From: Kiritimatiellia bacterium
GTDB lineage: Bacteria > Verrucomicrobiota > Kiritimatiellia > RFP12 > UBA1067
Length of the DNA stretch: 58,549 nucleotides
Reading direction: 5' to 3'
Assembly: GCA_017403825.1 (NCBI GenBank)
Contig: JAFRDO010000008.1
Span: 1-58,549, forward strand
The translations under genes and the position numbers were made by a program. How positions within the stretch are numbered: position 1 is the stretch's first letter; each line of letters opens with the position of its first letter. The notes beneath the pieces are model-generated. The model had not been told where the DNA came from and made no database searches. It saw only the letters and a list, made by a program, of their open reading frames with translations. Positions 9,901 to 16,728 of this stretch are shown here, piece by piece.

Positions 9901-12092
9901 CGCTCGCGAACTGCAAGACCGTCCTCGACTGGGCGAACGTCTACGGCAGCCGCCTCGCGCAGATCCAGAAGAACGAGACTGATACCACCGACGACATCGC
10001 CAAGCAGGAACTCGCCTACCAGAACCAGCTCATCGCCATCTACGGCACGCCGTTCGCAGGCGACATCGGGCCGGGTGGCACCTACCCGCAGGGCTACGAG
10101 GGACCGGACATCTACAACTACAACTACATGGATCTTTCCGTGTTTGGACTCGAAGCCGGCCTCACGACCGTGTTCACCAACTCGTACCAGATGTACGAGG
10201 CGGGGCTTTCCGGATACTGGAACATGAAGATGCAGACGGGCTACGAGACGAACATGGACGTGAAGGTCACCCTCAACTACATCATGAGCGACGGCGGCAT
10301 CCGCGTGAAACCCGCGACCGTGGGCGGCGTCCGAGCCACGGAGGGTTCCATCCAGCGCGCCTATCGCGACTACATCAGCTCCTACCAGAAGCTCCAGACC
10401 GCGATCGGCACCTACCAGCTGAAATTCGAGATCTTGAAGATCGCGGATGCTACCCTTAAGGAATCGATAGGCCGAACGGCCGCTACGCTGACCACCACGT
10501 TGTTCTCCTTGGGCTTCGGCATCGCGTACCATATGGATGCCGAGCATTGGGTAGACATGATACAGACGGCATACGATTTTTCTCTCAAGGCCGATGATAT
10601 ATCGTTGAGTACGGTAGCGGCAGTCTCCGGCGCAGGTATGACTATTAACACCGACCCGCGAAGTATTGCCGCGATGGCCAAATTGCCTCCGCGTATGACT
10701 AATATGATGGTTGCTTATAAGGAGTTGCTTAGCGCGAAGCAATTCGCATACACCAAAAAAGGCATACAGCAGGGTATAGATGCCGTTGGCACGCTGCTCG
10801 ACAAGGCATGGACGCTGGCGGATACATTCAGGGGGCTTGAGACGAAGATGCAGACCACTGCCGCAGAGGTAAACGAAGCGGCATCGGCGATCCAGCAGGC
10901 GCTGGCGGAACTCACCACCGCCGAGGCGGCGTACCGCGCCGAAATCTACAAGGGCGAGATGCTCCAGGAGGAGCGCACGCTGTGGCGTCAGCAGGTCTCC
11001 AACAAGGCCACGCAGCAGCGCTACCTCGACATGTTCAACCGCGTCCAGCGCAACAACGCCCTCGTCAAGTACTCGACGGCGTTCGACACCGCCCAGCGCT
11101 ACGTCTTCGAGCTTGCGAAGGTGTACGACTACGAGACGGGGCTCCTATCTACCGACCCGCAGAGCGGCAAGCAGTTCCTCGCGGACATCATCGCGACGCG
11201 CTCGCTCGGAAATGAAGGGCTTGCCACCGCGTCCGGCACCACCGACGGCGGCCTCTGGGACGTCGTCACGCGCATGAAGGCCAACTGGGACGTCCTCAAG
11301 GGCCGCCTCGGCGTCAACAACCCGGACAAGCCCGCGAAGTGGTTCTCGCTCCGCTACGAGCGCTTCCGCATCAAGCCGGACGCTTCCGGCGACGAGGCGT
11401 GGCGGCGCGAACTCAGGAAGTACTGGAAGGACGACATCTACGCGATTCCCGAAGTTGCGCGCCACTGCCAGCCGCTTCAGAGCGAGAACCCGTCCGCGAC
11501 GAAGGAACCGGGCCTAGTCATAGAATTCCCGACCTCGATCAACAACGCGGAGAACTTCTTCGGCGAGACCCTGCAAGGCGGCGAATCGCAGTTCTCGAGC
11601 GCCGACTACGCCACCAAGATCGCCGCCGTCGGCGTCGATTTCACTGGCTACGACCGCCTGACGACCCAGACGACGACCGGCCTTGCGACCGAGCCGAACA
11701 TCTACCTCGTCCCGGTCGGCACCGACTACATGCGCGCACCGGCGGGCACGACGAGGAAAGTCCTCGGATGGACCGTGGTCGATCAGGTGATGCCGCTCCC
11801 GTACACCATCGGCTCGACGCAGCTTGACAACGAAGCGTGGATATCTACGATGAGCGGACTCGACGGCACAAGCGACTCCGCCGCGACCATCCGCCGCCAT
11901 TCGACATTGCGCGCCGGGAACGACTTCACGTCCACTCGCCTCGTCGGACGCTCGGTGTGGAACGACAAGTGGCTCATCGTGATTCCCGCTTCCTCGCTCA
12001 ACGCCGACCGCATCCGCGCCCTCGAGACCTTCATCAACGGCGTCGGCGACATCAAGCTCGGCATCAAGGCCTACTCGCGCAGCGGTAATTGA
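3963..12092 (+). CDS. Giant secreted protein 1, tentative TcA-like C-terminal architecture
   Basis: A 2,709-aa protein, paralogous to the product at 17532-25307. The start has a strong site (CAGGAGGG) 7-8 nt upstream. The N-terminus is unusual: a palindromic DNA repeat encodes residues ~12-36, followed by a hydrophobic segment ending 'GAALA' as signal peptide. The N-terminal half is beta-rich. A jelly-roll/MAM-like domain lies at ~660-816, a repeat-derived linker at ~836-860, and a 'YWQNDREAVGWNPNEEHAF' motif at ~906. From ~1580 it becomes helical ('LEQIG-PY-GDVALNNDNL', 'YPQGHGDAWGHYL'), with a long helical segment at ~2120-2395 and a terminal beta domain at ~2513-2709 ending 'GIKAYSRSGN'. 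The helix-to-beta order, a 'YVFELAKVYDYETG' helix and a 'WLIVIP' strand recall TcA toxin subunits; this is inference from layout, not a database match. No catalytic motif was recognised. Confidence 0.75.
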   Translation: MNFDVMSDAVDLTQRHREAESAEKHSSTLRTLRLCVSQIVVAVVCAGAALADSATDSAIRMEETGIAVFGHSDYEAPTAAYPTAASGTIADEANSSASATSTTTSWSLSAWSVGRMISEQPPDAKVGEFLTRFPREADEINWDATLAAINSSQASSNGYIQVIGGTTNLNEMLLITRSGAMEIPFVLKDGSTVKSLYNFSAATAARPYRLFATRRDEGNSAAFIDLSGRFVRFFGDPDVITPRYESKGAAAAMLGGTSNVIWGIDYNPATSHMLTARYIVNEATGEIDCPKGQFVLAYYDTETKEHLVASIVVEITPPVVNTLQATVGSELRPVGGGWDIAGLQGAVNKGAEQDSDDLYSPYVEKFSAPQGQELSNKYHGKIYAIAPTDKTTSGSLNMAMPWKADVYWKTSDPMGVMWTFENDWYLISWPADTYRLVISDDPAKPGLKWAIPTNYNAQVLGYKSPNSLTASINGTSGEVTVNGEGKFLLKIMPEAQDIPWYLPMQSCDRLNTEVLASTGAGAIVADWPIGFEATMFSGVAAGTAESAAKLMDETLPGYIYAAASTGRNWNPRLYHEPSPDGVGNMSDDAIAVLESAGGTSVESDPYEKLESAIYGVNESANPVEVWWRGNIQLPDMPTPITYPGLVERYRFTWAETLREGLLPDIVLSSKLGSADPTMKAFGGRSLVFFDKDAYAKVSGTVPLAGVTNLVGFQVYPSDFATDMATGRVATVTSGSSTFAVSLVEVSDTNFVFSSVLDGILKDTLAVARDGWTEVGFALPDGWSGDRVTIALGAAGGERAAGGIALDDIAVWCIDETGTNVADAVRFLFAETDLEPVEKLNVEKLKGNENLSTSQPFNLSTADRLAADSSGHGYQLVAHGFSVGGRGSPRDFDGRLRADSGVEPAIYWQNDREAVGWNPNEEHAFLKLDGDFVVWAMRNDLNTEDSSEPVVLAQYAKNGKGAMQAYHVVTMSLAYPSFTNTVVAGSRMIPPGPVGKLDGAESHYNAYSSLWSFTNDLNVVYLDRKGTAWARRDGAASARYSYPMQEGFYCPSLGDDQFDIGEYVGWMNCVYIKNPSKANLQDVAEATPWNWFSFWPDEDGVPTMKVAQVLTKATLGLPEVWNAASMAIAYPNPASEGDTTAPTVVDLIDPTVAQSATLAIEGNFTAEYGFTLGSSGTCFLRKGKYYFTGLPPSISDRFYIDTNADVSKRMNLIGQLVEKESGGSYLELNVLTDAERKALKAICSLVAPKKAQWDAAVDSLAKSAVIPSVRGVGKPVTVECKSYFNYIFPSEDTRDKWLEYIKTHAVVLAADDGVHYAVTSTNGPAYRGEALTPVAQHRVDTTNDWKRLWQPSEQAAAKRYYDLAGMPAILGEWEDERDHAIAGNKLNYVDAYYLQGYFSWKTTDALPATEYKAQDHYALVANGNGAGWVTLIENDNPDASVVNPGLPVSMHVIRVAPELYLDGIAVLTDPLNKLSERLTLLYRTPLGDAASNYDFEWKYATPNADGTLSTDKSSAAWTDKTAPAVQAGLTSLQLGETSSVQDFVNTYYTMRYRAKDGTTVAKTVGTGWSGWTDEQLAEGWVQRVLNSVTPFAQRVEDFYANPSDIAFTMLEQIGRPYQGDVALNNDNLSEVGLLELYQTIFNKAESILIAAGGENVDLSKQLILATTRMGEFYSLLGAEAYSDAKNPLIASTDGEPTAAGVFCFANQVPTLLDEELALLRGRTSATQFPKLTAAPYFNRLLWNFTKGITEGEVAYVNNYGIRARDGVMDVNCAAAQYPQGHGDAWGHYLSALTGYYRLLRNPYVDWTSSMTEMLMDQTAINVDYQDEAKFADAAVKLAQVGLDTMSLTARKAYKENAGDLRSGYLDADETEAFGYGEWATRTGMGAAYNWMVANAMTPTTNEAAQTFQDIGLKRIDREQNGAQMKALCRTVDNLETILGGFEGGLNPLGLSENAIPFDIDPDALAEKSSHFEQILGRAEKSLANCKTVLDWANVYGSRLAQIQKNETDTTDDIAKQELAYQNQLIAIYGTPFAGDIGPGGTYPQGYEGPDIYNYNYMDLSVFGLEAGLTTVFTNSYQMYEAGLSGYWNMKMQTGYETNMDVKVTLNYIMSDGGIRVKPATVGGVRATEGSIQRAYRDYISSYQKLQTAIGTYQLKFEILKIADATLKESIGRTAATLTTTLFSLGFGIAYHMDAEHWVDMIQTAYDFSLKADDISLSTVAAVSGAGMTINTDPRSIAAMAKLPPRMTNMMVAYKELLSAKQFAYTKKGIQQGIDAVGTLLDKAWTLADTFRGLETKMQTTAAEVNEAASAIQQALAELTTAEAAYRAEIYKGEMLQEERTLWRQQVSNKATQQRYLDMFNRVQRNNALVKYSTAFDTAQRYVFELAKVYDYETGLLSTDPQSGKQFLADIIATRSLGNEGLATASGTTDGGLWDVVTRMKANWDVLKGRLGVNNPDKPAKWFSLRYERFRIKPDASGDEAWRRELRKYWKDDIYAIPEVARHCQPLQSENPSATKEPGLVIEFPTSINNAENFFGETLQGGESQFSSADYATKIAAVGVDFTGYDRLTTQTTTGLATEPNIYLVPVGTDYMRAPAGTTRKVLGWTVVDQVMPLPYTIGSTQLDNEAWISTMSGLDGTSDSAATIRRHSTLRAGNDFTSTRLVGRSVWNDKWLIVIPASSLNADRIRALETFINGVGDIKLGIKAYSRSGN
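3993..4076. repeat. Palindromic interspersed repeat inside a signal-peptide coding region
   Basis: An imperfect inverted repeat. The left arm (about 3996-4031) contains CTCACGCAGAGGCACAGAG and the right arm (about 4044-4073) contains its near complement CTCTGCGCCTCTGCGTGAG, with a loop of about 12 nt. It lies in frame in the first codons of giant protein 1. Similar 'ACGCAGAGGCGCAGAG'-type repeats are scattered in many bacterial genomes, as I recall them. No transposase is nearby. Confidence 0.8.
6468..6542. repeat. TTTCAACC-type palindromic repeat inserted in frame in giant protein 1
   Basis: An imperfect inverted repeat of ~32-nt arms built of GTTGAAAAGTTGAA units on the left and CCTTTCAACC units on the right, with a loop of ~9 nt. 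It encodes a Lys/Asn-rich linker (VEKLNVEKLKGNENLSTSQ). The paralogous giant protein runs through the corresponding point ('FDEAGDLDPLTG') with no such segment. Confidence 0.85.
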
Positions 12093-12160
12093 CGGACAAC
12101 GTCCGTCAGGCGTCCGTTGCCGTAAAGGACGTGCCCGCGCAAAAGCAAAACTGCGCGGGC
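12091..12160. terminator. Run of hairpins after giant gene 1
   Basis: The first hairpin starts inside the stop codon: GACGGAC (12091-12097), loop AAC, GTCCGTC (12101-12107). A second strong stem is GCCCGCGCA (12133-12141) with TGCGCGGGC (12152-12160). Neither is followed by a U-tract, so this may be an mRNA-stabilising or Rho-related 3' end instead of a classic intrinsic terminator. Confidence 0.45.
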
Positions 12161-12189
12161 AGTCCAGATCGTCGGCAATCGTCGTCGAT

Positions 12190-12218
12190 TTGTGCTTAGC
12201 CCCGGATTATGGTAAAAT
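12190..12218 (+). promoter_or_regulatory. Sigma70-type promoter for the second secreted-protein operon
   Basis: TTGTGC at 12190-12195 and TAAAAT at 12213-12218 with a 17-nt spacer, 41 nt before the ATG of the next gene. It follows the hairpin run, as expected at an operon boundary. Confidence 0.5.
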
Positions 12219-12258
12219 GTCCACACCATCTTCTATCTTCCATTAAAGAGGCAGGAAC

Positions 12259-13131
12259 ATGAAGGAACAAAGACAGACAATGCTGGCACTGTTGGCGATG
12301 GTCGGAAGCGTGGCGCTTTCGGCGTCTGGCGCGAATTTTCCGGTTGGGACTTATGTCTATGCCGGCAGCGTCCTCGACTTCCGCCATGAAGTCGTGAAGG
12401 CGGACGCGGGATTGACGATACAGGCGGTCGCGACGAACGGAACGGTGCTGGCGTCTTCGCGCGTGACGGATCCCGTCCCGACGAGTGGCGTCAACTTCGT
12501 GCTGGAGGTTCCCGTCTCGACCCAAGCCTCCACGAAGAGCGCGGCGGTCGGCGACGCGCTCAACTGCGTGGTGATTTCCGAAGGCGGCATCACGAACGTC
12601 TCGGCGCAGCCAATGCCGCCGGTCGCCGCCGCCAACGCGATCACGAACCTCACCGTGGTGAGCGCGTCCGCGACCGCCTTCCCCTACGGCGACGACGGCA
12701 AGTCGGTGCTGGTGTCCGACGACTACCTAGCCGGCCTCGCGCCGTGGATGCAGGCCTACGGCAAGTCAACCTACGAGCCTGCGGCGGACTGGGACGGCGA
12801 CGGCATCTCCAACTACAACGAATACAAGGCCGGAACGAATCCGTTTGACGCTTCCGACCGTCTGCGCATCACGGACTTCAAGGTCGGTGCCAACAGCCAC
12901 CTGCTCACGTTCGAATACGCCGGCGGCCATCTCTACGCGGTCGATTCGACTCCGTCGCTCACGAACAAGACATGGAAGGCCGCGCCGTTCCGCGCCGACT
13001 CCGCCGCAAAGTCGGAGCAGAAGGGAGTCTGGTTCCCCGGCAACGAGTACGAGGACATCGGCACGACCACGCTCTACCTCGCGCCCGCCGCCGATTCACC
13101 CTCGATGTTCTACACCATCCGCGCGGAATAG
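12259..13131 (+). CDS. Secreted protein with a calcium-binding loop
   Basis: A 290-aa exported protein starting with a signal peptide (MKEQRQTMLALLAMVGSVALSASGA) and preceded by an AAAGAGG-type ribosome site. Residues ~20-130 form a predicted beta domain. Around residues 177-195 'DWDGDGISNYNEYKAGTNP' is a thrombospondin type 3 / dockerin-like calcium loop with the D-x-D-x-D-G pattern, followed by a short beta domain ('RLRITDFKVG') common at the C-terminus of PVC secreted proteins. It is the first gene of an operon that continues with four more secreted proteins and the second giant. One calcium loop is not enough to call a dockerin, and no cohesin was seen. Function unknown. Confidence 0.65.
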   Translation: MKEQRQTMLALLAMVGSVALSASGANFPVGTYVYAGSVLDFRHEVVKADAGLTIQAVATNGTVLASSRVTDPVPTSGVNFVLEVPVSTQASTKSAAVGDALNCVVISEGGITNVSAQPMPPVAAANAITNLTVVSASATAFPYGDDGKSVLVSDDYLAGLAPWMQAYGKSTYEPAADWDGDGISNYNEYKAGTNPFDASDRLRITDFKVGANSHLLTFEYAGGHLYAVDSTPSLTNKTWKAAPFRADSAAKSEQKGVWFPGNEYEDIGTTTLYLAPAADSPSMFYTIRAE

Positions 13132-13145
13132 GAAAGGAATTCAAA

Positions 13146-14606
13146 ATGAGGCACTACCGCAATTCCACATTCTTCATTCTGCATTCGGCATTCCTTCTCG
13201 CGGCATTGGCCGTGCGGGCGGGCCACGTCTCGGAAACGCTGACGCTCACCAACGGCTGGAACGCCGTCTATCTCGAATCGACGCCCGACACGCCCGATCC
13301 GGCCGAGTTCTTCGCCGATCTCCCGCAGGTCGAGCGCGTCGGGTGCTACGAGTCGAGCGTCTACGGCGCGACGGAGCAGATCGCGAGCGACGGCAGCACC
13401 ATCGCCCAGAAGCCCGTGTCGTTCTACGTGTGGGTGCGTGGCGACGAGTCCCTGTCCACGCTCCAGCGTATCATGGGCGGTCGCTGCTACTTCATCTACT
13501 CCACCGCACCGGCGACCAAGACGTTCTACGGCGTGCCCGCGTGTCCTCGCGTGTCGTGGCAGGTGGCGGAAGACGGATTCGCGACAATCGTCGGCGTGTC
13601 GATTCCCGCCGGCGAGACGATTTCCTCCGGGGTCTATTTCCGCGAAGGGCCGCTAACCCCCGACGCCGTGAAGGCGCCGTACGAGGCGGGCGGGCAGAAC
13701 GCCGCCGCGCCGGAATTCGCGAAGCTCATGGCGTTCCGCGGCATGCCTACGCTCCAGGGCGGCCACGCCTACGCTTTCGAGGGCAACGCCATCTCCGACT
13801 GGCCTGGCGTTATTAAGGTCTCGACGACGACGCTTTCAGGCGCGATCGCGTTCGGGAGCGGCACGTCGTACCAGTCGTTCTCCGTGTCCAATGCAGGAAC
13901 GACGAACCGCACGATCCGCGTCGGCTACGGGCCGAGCGAGCTTTCGTCCGAGGAGAAGCCACCGCTCAACGTGTACATCCCCCGCGTCGGCACCAACGCC
14001 TACGGCTGGACGGCCTTCGAGACGCACGACTTCAACCTCGCGCCCGGCGAGTCGCGCACGCTGGCGCTCGCCATCGACAAGTCCGGCTTCACGGCGGACC
14101 AGACATTCGCCGGGCTGGTCACTGTCTCGGACCTGAGCGGCACGAAGATGCGCGTGCGAGTGCCCGTCACTGCGGCGCTCGACGCGGACTCGCCCTACTC
14201 CGCCGCCTATCCCAAGGGCCTGTGGTACGGCAACATCGAGCTTTCGCAGGTGGATCGCAATTCAGACGGCGCGCCGGTCTCTTCAGGCGGCAACATGAAG
14301 ATGAACGCAATCGTTCTTGTGGACGGAACCGGGGCGGCTCGCCTGATGCAGCGCGTCGCCGTGGGCACCGCGAAGGAGCCGGACGAGGACGGCTCGCACG
14401 CCGTCAGGCTTTGGCCGGAGACGACCGACGTCCCGGCGGAGTATTCTTCGCGGCGGATTTCAACTTTGTTTCCCGATGTCGCGCACCGCGCGCTCGACGC
14501 GACGAGCGGCACGTTCGGCAACCTGCTGCAGTTCGACTGGACCGTCGCGGCGGATGCGCGCGACAACCCGTTCCGGCACGCGTGGCATCCCGACCACGGC
14601 ACGTGA
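13146..14606 (+). CDS. Secreted beta-domain protein ended by an in-frame TGA
   Basis: 486 aa from an ATG with a GAAAGGA site. The N-terminus (MRHYRNSTFFILHSAFLLAA) is a signal peptide whose core is encoded by an ATTCTGCATTC-type repeat. The mature part begins 'SETLTLTNGWNAVYLES' and is beta-rich throughout; residues ~215-345 resemble an Ig-like domain of the cell-surface type ('FSVSNAGTTNRTIRVGY', 'LAPGESRTLALAIDKSG'). The frame stops at TGA 14604-14606 after 'WHPDHGT', yet the same frame stays open and protein-like for another 64 codons. This is probably a recent nonsense mutation, a read error or a readthrough site. Function unknown; it sits between the calcium-loop protein and the YQGRL proteins. 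Confidence 0.6.
   Translation: MRHYRNSTFFILHSAFLLAALAVRAGHVSETLTLTNGWNAVYLESTPDTPDPAEFFADLPQVERVGCYESSVYGATEQIASDGSTIAQKPVSFYVWVRGDESLSTLQRIMGGRCYFIYSTAPATKTFYGVPACPRVSWQVAEDGFATIVGVSIPAGETISSGVYFREGPLTPDAVKAPYEAGGQNAAAPEFAKLMAFRGMPTLQGGHAYAFEGNAISDWPGVIKVSTTTLSGAIAFGSGTSYQSFSVSNAGTTNRTIRVGYGPSELSSEEKPPLNVYIPRVGTNAYGWTAFETHDFNLAPGESRTLALAIDKSGFTADQTFAGLVTVSDLSGTKMRVRVPVTAALDADSPYSAAYPKGLWYGNIELSQVDRNSDGAPVSSGGNMKMNAIVLVDGTGAARLMQRVAVGTAKEPDEDGSHAVRLWPETTDVPAEYSSRRISTLFPDVAHRALDATSGTFGNLLQFDWTVAADARDNPFRHAWHPDHGT
13161..13193. repeat. ATTCTGCATTC-type short repeat encoding a signal-peptide core
   Basis: Iterated ATTC-containing units (ATTCCACATTCTTCATTC then TGCATTCGGCATTC) encode 'NSTFFILHSAF' in the signal peptide of the gene at 13146. 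The repeat has the same iterated short-unit character as the other micro-repeats of this cassette. Confidence 0.6.
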
Positions 14607-14801
14607 TTCGCCGTCACGAACCGGGTGACGCTTTCGTGGTACACGGAGGGTGGCGAATCGACGTGGAAGTACAGCCCGGACGAGGTGACCTACGGCATCT
14701 GCACGTGGACGCTAGGAGGCCTTTCCGGCACGGGCGACATAACAATGCGCGGCGTCTTCGTGCTGAAGCGCATCCTGTCTGTTTCAAAGATTGAGGAGTG
14801 A
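14604..14801 (+). other. Readthrough or lost C-terminal extension after in-frame TGA
   Basis: After TGA at 14604 the same frame continues 'FAVTNRVTLSWYTEGG' ... 'GTGDITMRGVFVLKRIL' to the next TGA at 14799-14801. The codon choice matches the gene upstream and the residues form plausible beta strands, so this was probably coding. The remaining gap to the next gene's ribosome site is about 30 nt, as usual in this operon. Confidence 0.6.
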
Positions 14802-14847
14802 GGTTTTAATTAACCACCCTTTCCACCGACAAAAGGAGGACGAAGCA

Positions 14848-15687
14848 ATGAACTTTTCAACCTTTCAACCTTTCAACTTTTCAACCATCGCCGCCGCCGT
14901 GGTGATTGCGGCGATAGCCGCAATGCCGGCGAAGGCGGCGATGGCGCTCGCCTACCACGGCAAGCTGGTTTCGGCGGGCGGCAATGCGAAGATCAGCACC
15001 AAGGTGCCGATGACGGTCGAGTTCCGGCTCTACCGCAACGCCGAGCCGAGCGAGACGGTTCCGTTGTGGGGACGCGCGATGCCGGTCAGGTTCGACGCCG
15101 CGGGTCTCTTCTACGTCGAGCTTTCCGACGGGGCCGGCGCCGCCGTTCCGAACACGGCGCACGAGCGGCTGGCGGACGCCATCGCGGCGGCCGGCGGTGC
15201 GGACGCCTGGCTCTCCATCAAGCCTGTCGGCTACAGCGAGCTGCTGCCGCGCAAGCGCATCGGCGGCGTCCACCGCGCCGAACGCGTGACGACCGCCCGC
15301 AAGGTCGATCGCCTCGAAACCGCCGGGCTCAATGCGGAGACCGTTTCCGCCGGTTCCTGCGAAATCGGCGGTTCGCTGAACGTGACCGAATCGTTCGTCG
15401 TGGGAGGGCGGATCGAGAACACGATCGACACTACGGAAGATGTCGCCATCGGCTCGCCGTCCGGGACGGTGCTTTTCACAGGCACCTTCGACAGATGGGC
15501 CAGTCCCTCCATCAGCTTCAAGGGTTCGACGCATATTGCGGTTGACCTCCTTTCGGGATTCAAGAAGAGCGACTACGGCGTCCTTTCGCTCCCCGTGCAG
15601 GCCGGTTCGTCCGTTGCGCTTCCAAGCGGGTGCTCGTCGTTCATCATCCAGCAGTTCCTGATCGGCAACTACAATCCCTTCTTCTGA
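14848..15687 (+). CDS. Secreted YQGRL-domain fibre-like protein A
   Basis: 279 aa. The start at 14848 follows AAAAGGAGGA. The signal peptide n-region (MNFSTFQPFNFST) is encoded by a TTTCAACC repeat, then a hydrophobic core and 'PAKAAMA'. Residues ~34-150 are a YQGRL-type domain: 'LAYHGKLVSAGG', 'MTVEFRLYRNAEPSETVPLWG', 'GLFYVELSDG' and 'YSELLPRKRIGGVHRAERV'. A short stalk follows ('LETAGLNAETVSAGSCEIGG'), then a C-terminal beta domain ending 'FLIGNYNPFF'. The known family is widespread but functionally undefined. The stalk-plus-head order resembles trimeric phage-fibre proteins; a structural role beside the giant protein is inferred. Confidence 0.7.
   Translation: MNFSTFQPFNFSTIAAAVVIAAIAAMPAKAAMALAYHGKLVSAGGNAKISTKVPMTVEFRLYRNAEPSETVPLWGRAMPVRFDAAGLFYVELSDGAGAAVPNTAHERLADAIAAAGGADAWLSIKPVGYSELLPRKRIGGVHRAERVTTARKVDRLETAGLNAETVSAGSCEIGGSLNVTESFVVGGRIENTIDTTEDVAIGSPSGTVLFTGTFDRWASPSISFKGSTHIAVDLLSGFKKSDYGVLSLPVQAGSSVALPSGCSSFIIQQFLIGNYNPFF
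14851..14886. repeat. TTTCAACC repeat encoding a signal-peptide n-region
   Basis: Iterated TTTCAACC units directly after the ATG of the gene at 14848. It is the same repeat family as the palindrome at 6468-6542, here as a single-arm version. Confidence 0.8.
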
Positions 15688-15705
15688 TAGCGAAAGGCGA
15701 CCGAA

Positions 15706-16707
15706 ATGAAAACGAAGAAAATTTCCTTAGTTGCGCTGACGCTTGCCGCCGTGTTCTCGGCAAGCGCGACGGATGTCTCCATCGAAGGCCAGTATCTCCT
15801 GTTCGACGTGGTGCAGACCTCCATCGAAACGACTTGCCAGCTGAAGTTCTACGGTACGGAGAATGCGTCGGGCCCGCTCTACGAGACGAATGGCGTCCGG
15901 TTCGCGACGGACGTCAACGGCTGTTTCGTCATCCACGCCACGGCGCCGGATTCCGTCAGACTGCCCGACACGTTCTGGGTGGGCGTGACGCCTGCAGGAC
16001 GCGGCGAGCTTTATCCGCGCTTCCGCGTGGCTCCCGTGCCGTTCGCGTTTGCGGCGGACGAGGCTCAGCTCGTCTCCTTGGACAATGAGCTTGCGCTTGC
16101 GGGCGTCGCGACGATCGACCGCCTTGACGTATCCGGAGACGTCGAGACAGAGATTTTTGTCGTCGCGACCAACAGCGTCATCAAGGCCAGGAACCTCAAG
16201 CTCGATTCCGCGAAGGTCATGTCGCTCGCCATCCCCGACGGCGGGCTGCTCGGCCTCTTCAACGCGAAGGGCGCGACGCCGTCGTTCGACTACGACACGT
16301 TCCCGGCGGAAAAGGAGGGGAGCATTGAAACGCGCGTCACGACCTCCGGTTTTCTTGACTTCTACATCAACAGCTATACGCAGAATGCGTCGGCCGACTG
16401 GACGTTCGACCGCGACGGCTTCCTGACGATCGCCGTCAAGGCCGATCCGAAGAAGTGCCCCGCGCCGAAGCTGACGGTCGCCGTCGGCGCGACGACGATT
16501 CTCGACAATCGCACGATCGGGACCGATCGCGGCAGTACGGTCAAGCGCTTCATGACTGTTCCGTACCGGGCGGGCGAACACGTGTCGGTCAAAGTCACGG
16601 CGGTCGGCGCCGGCGAACACGCCAACGACTGGTGGGGCGGCGAAAAGTCGGACTACAAGGCGAGCATCGGCGTCAAGGCGCGGCTCATGCGGTTCGGGCG
16701 GGACTGA
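15706..16707 (+). CDS. Secreted YQGRL-domain fibre-like protein B
   Basis: 333 aa with signal peptide (MKTKKISLVALTLAAVFSASA) and a GCGAAAGGCGA site. Residues ~22-120 form a divergent YQGRL domain ('QYLLFDVVQTSIETTCQLKFY', 'NGCFVIHATAPD', 'YPRFRVAPVPFAFAADEAQ'). A beta-stalk follows ('LAGVATIDRLDVSGDVE', 'ARNLKLDSAKVMSLAIPDGG'), then a C-terminal sandwich ('ASADWTFDRDGFLTIAV', 'VPYRAGEHVSVKV') similar in outline to the C-terminus of the window's first gene. This is the third member of a tandem series, 18 bp after its neighbour. It is probably exported and assembled at the surface; the exact role is unknown. Confidence 0.65.
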   Translation: MKTKKISLVALTLAAVFSASATDVSIEGQYLLFDVVQTSIETTCQLKFYGTENASGPLYETNGVRFATDVNGCFVIHATAPDSVRLPDTFWVGVTPAGRGELYPRFRVAPVPFAFAADEAQLVSLDNELALAGVATIDRLDVSGDVETEIFVVATNSVIKARNLKLDSAKVMSLAIPDGGLLGLFNAKGATPSFDYDTFPAEKEGSIETRVTTSGFLDFYINSYTQNASADWTFDRDGFLTIAVKADPKKCPAPKLTVAVGATTILDNRTIGTDRGSTVKRFMTVPYRAGEHVSVKVTAVGAGEHANDWWGGEKSDYKASIGVKARLMRFGRD

Positions 16708-16728
16708 AGCGGAAGGAGGACTGGCGTA

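Noticed and set aside
12259..13131. Dockerin of a cellulosome
   Set aside because: Only one calcium loop is present; dockerins need two, and no cohesin domain was seen.
14604..14606. Selenocysteine at the in-frame TGA
   Set aside because: The flanking residues do not resemble a redox protein, and no clear SECIS hairpin directly follows.
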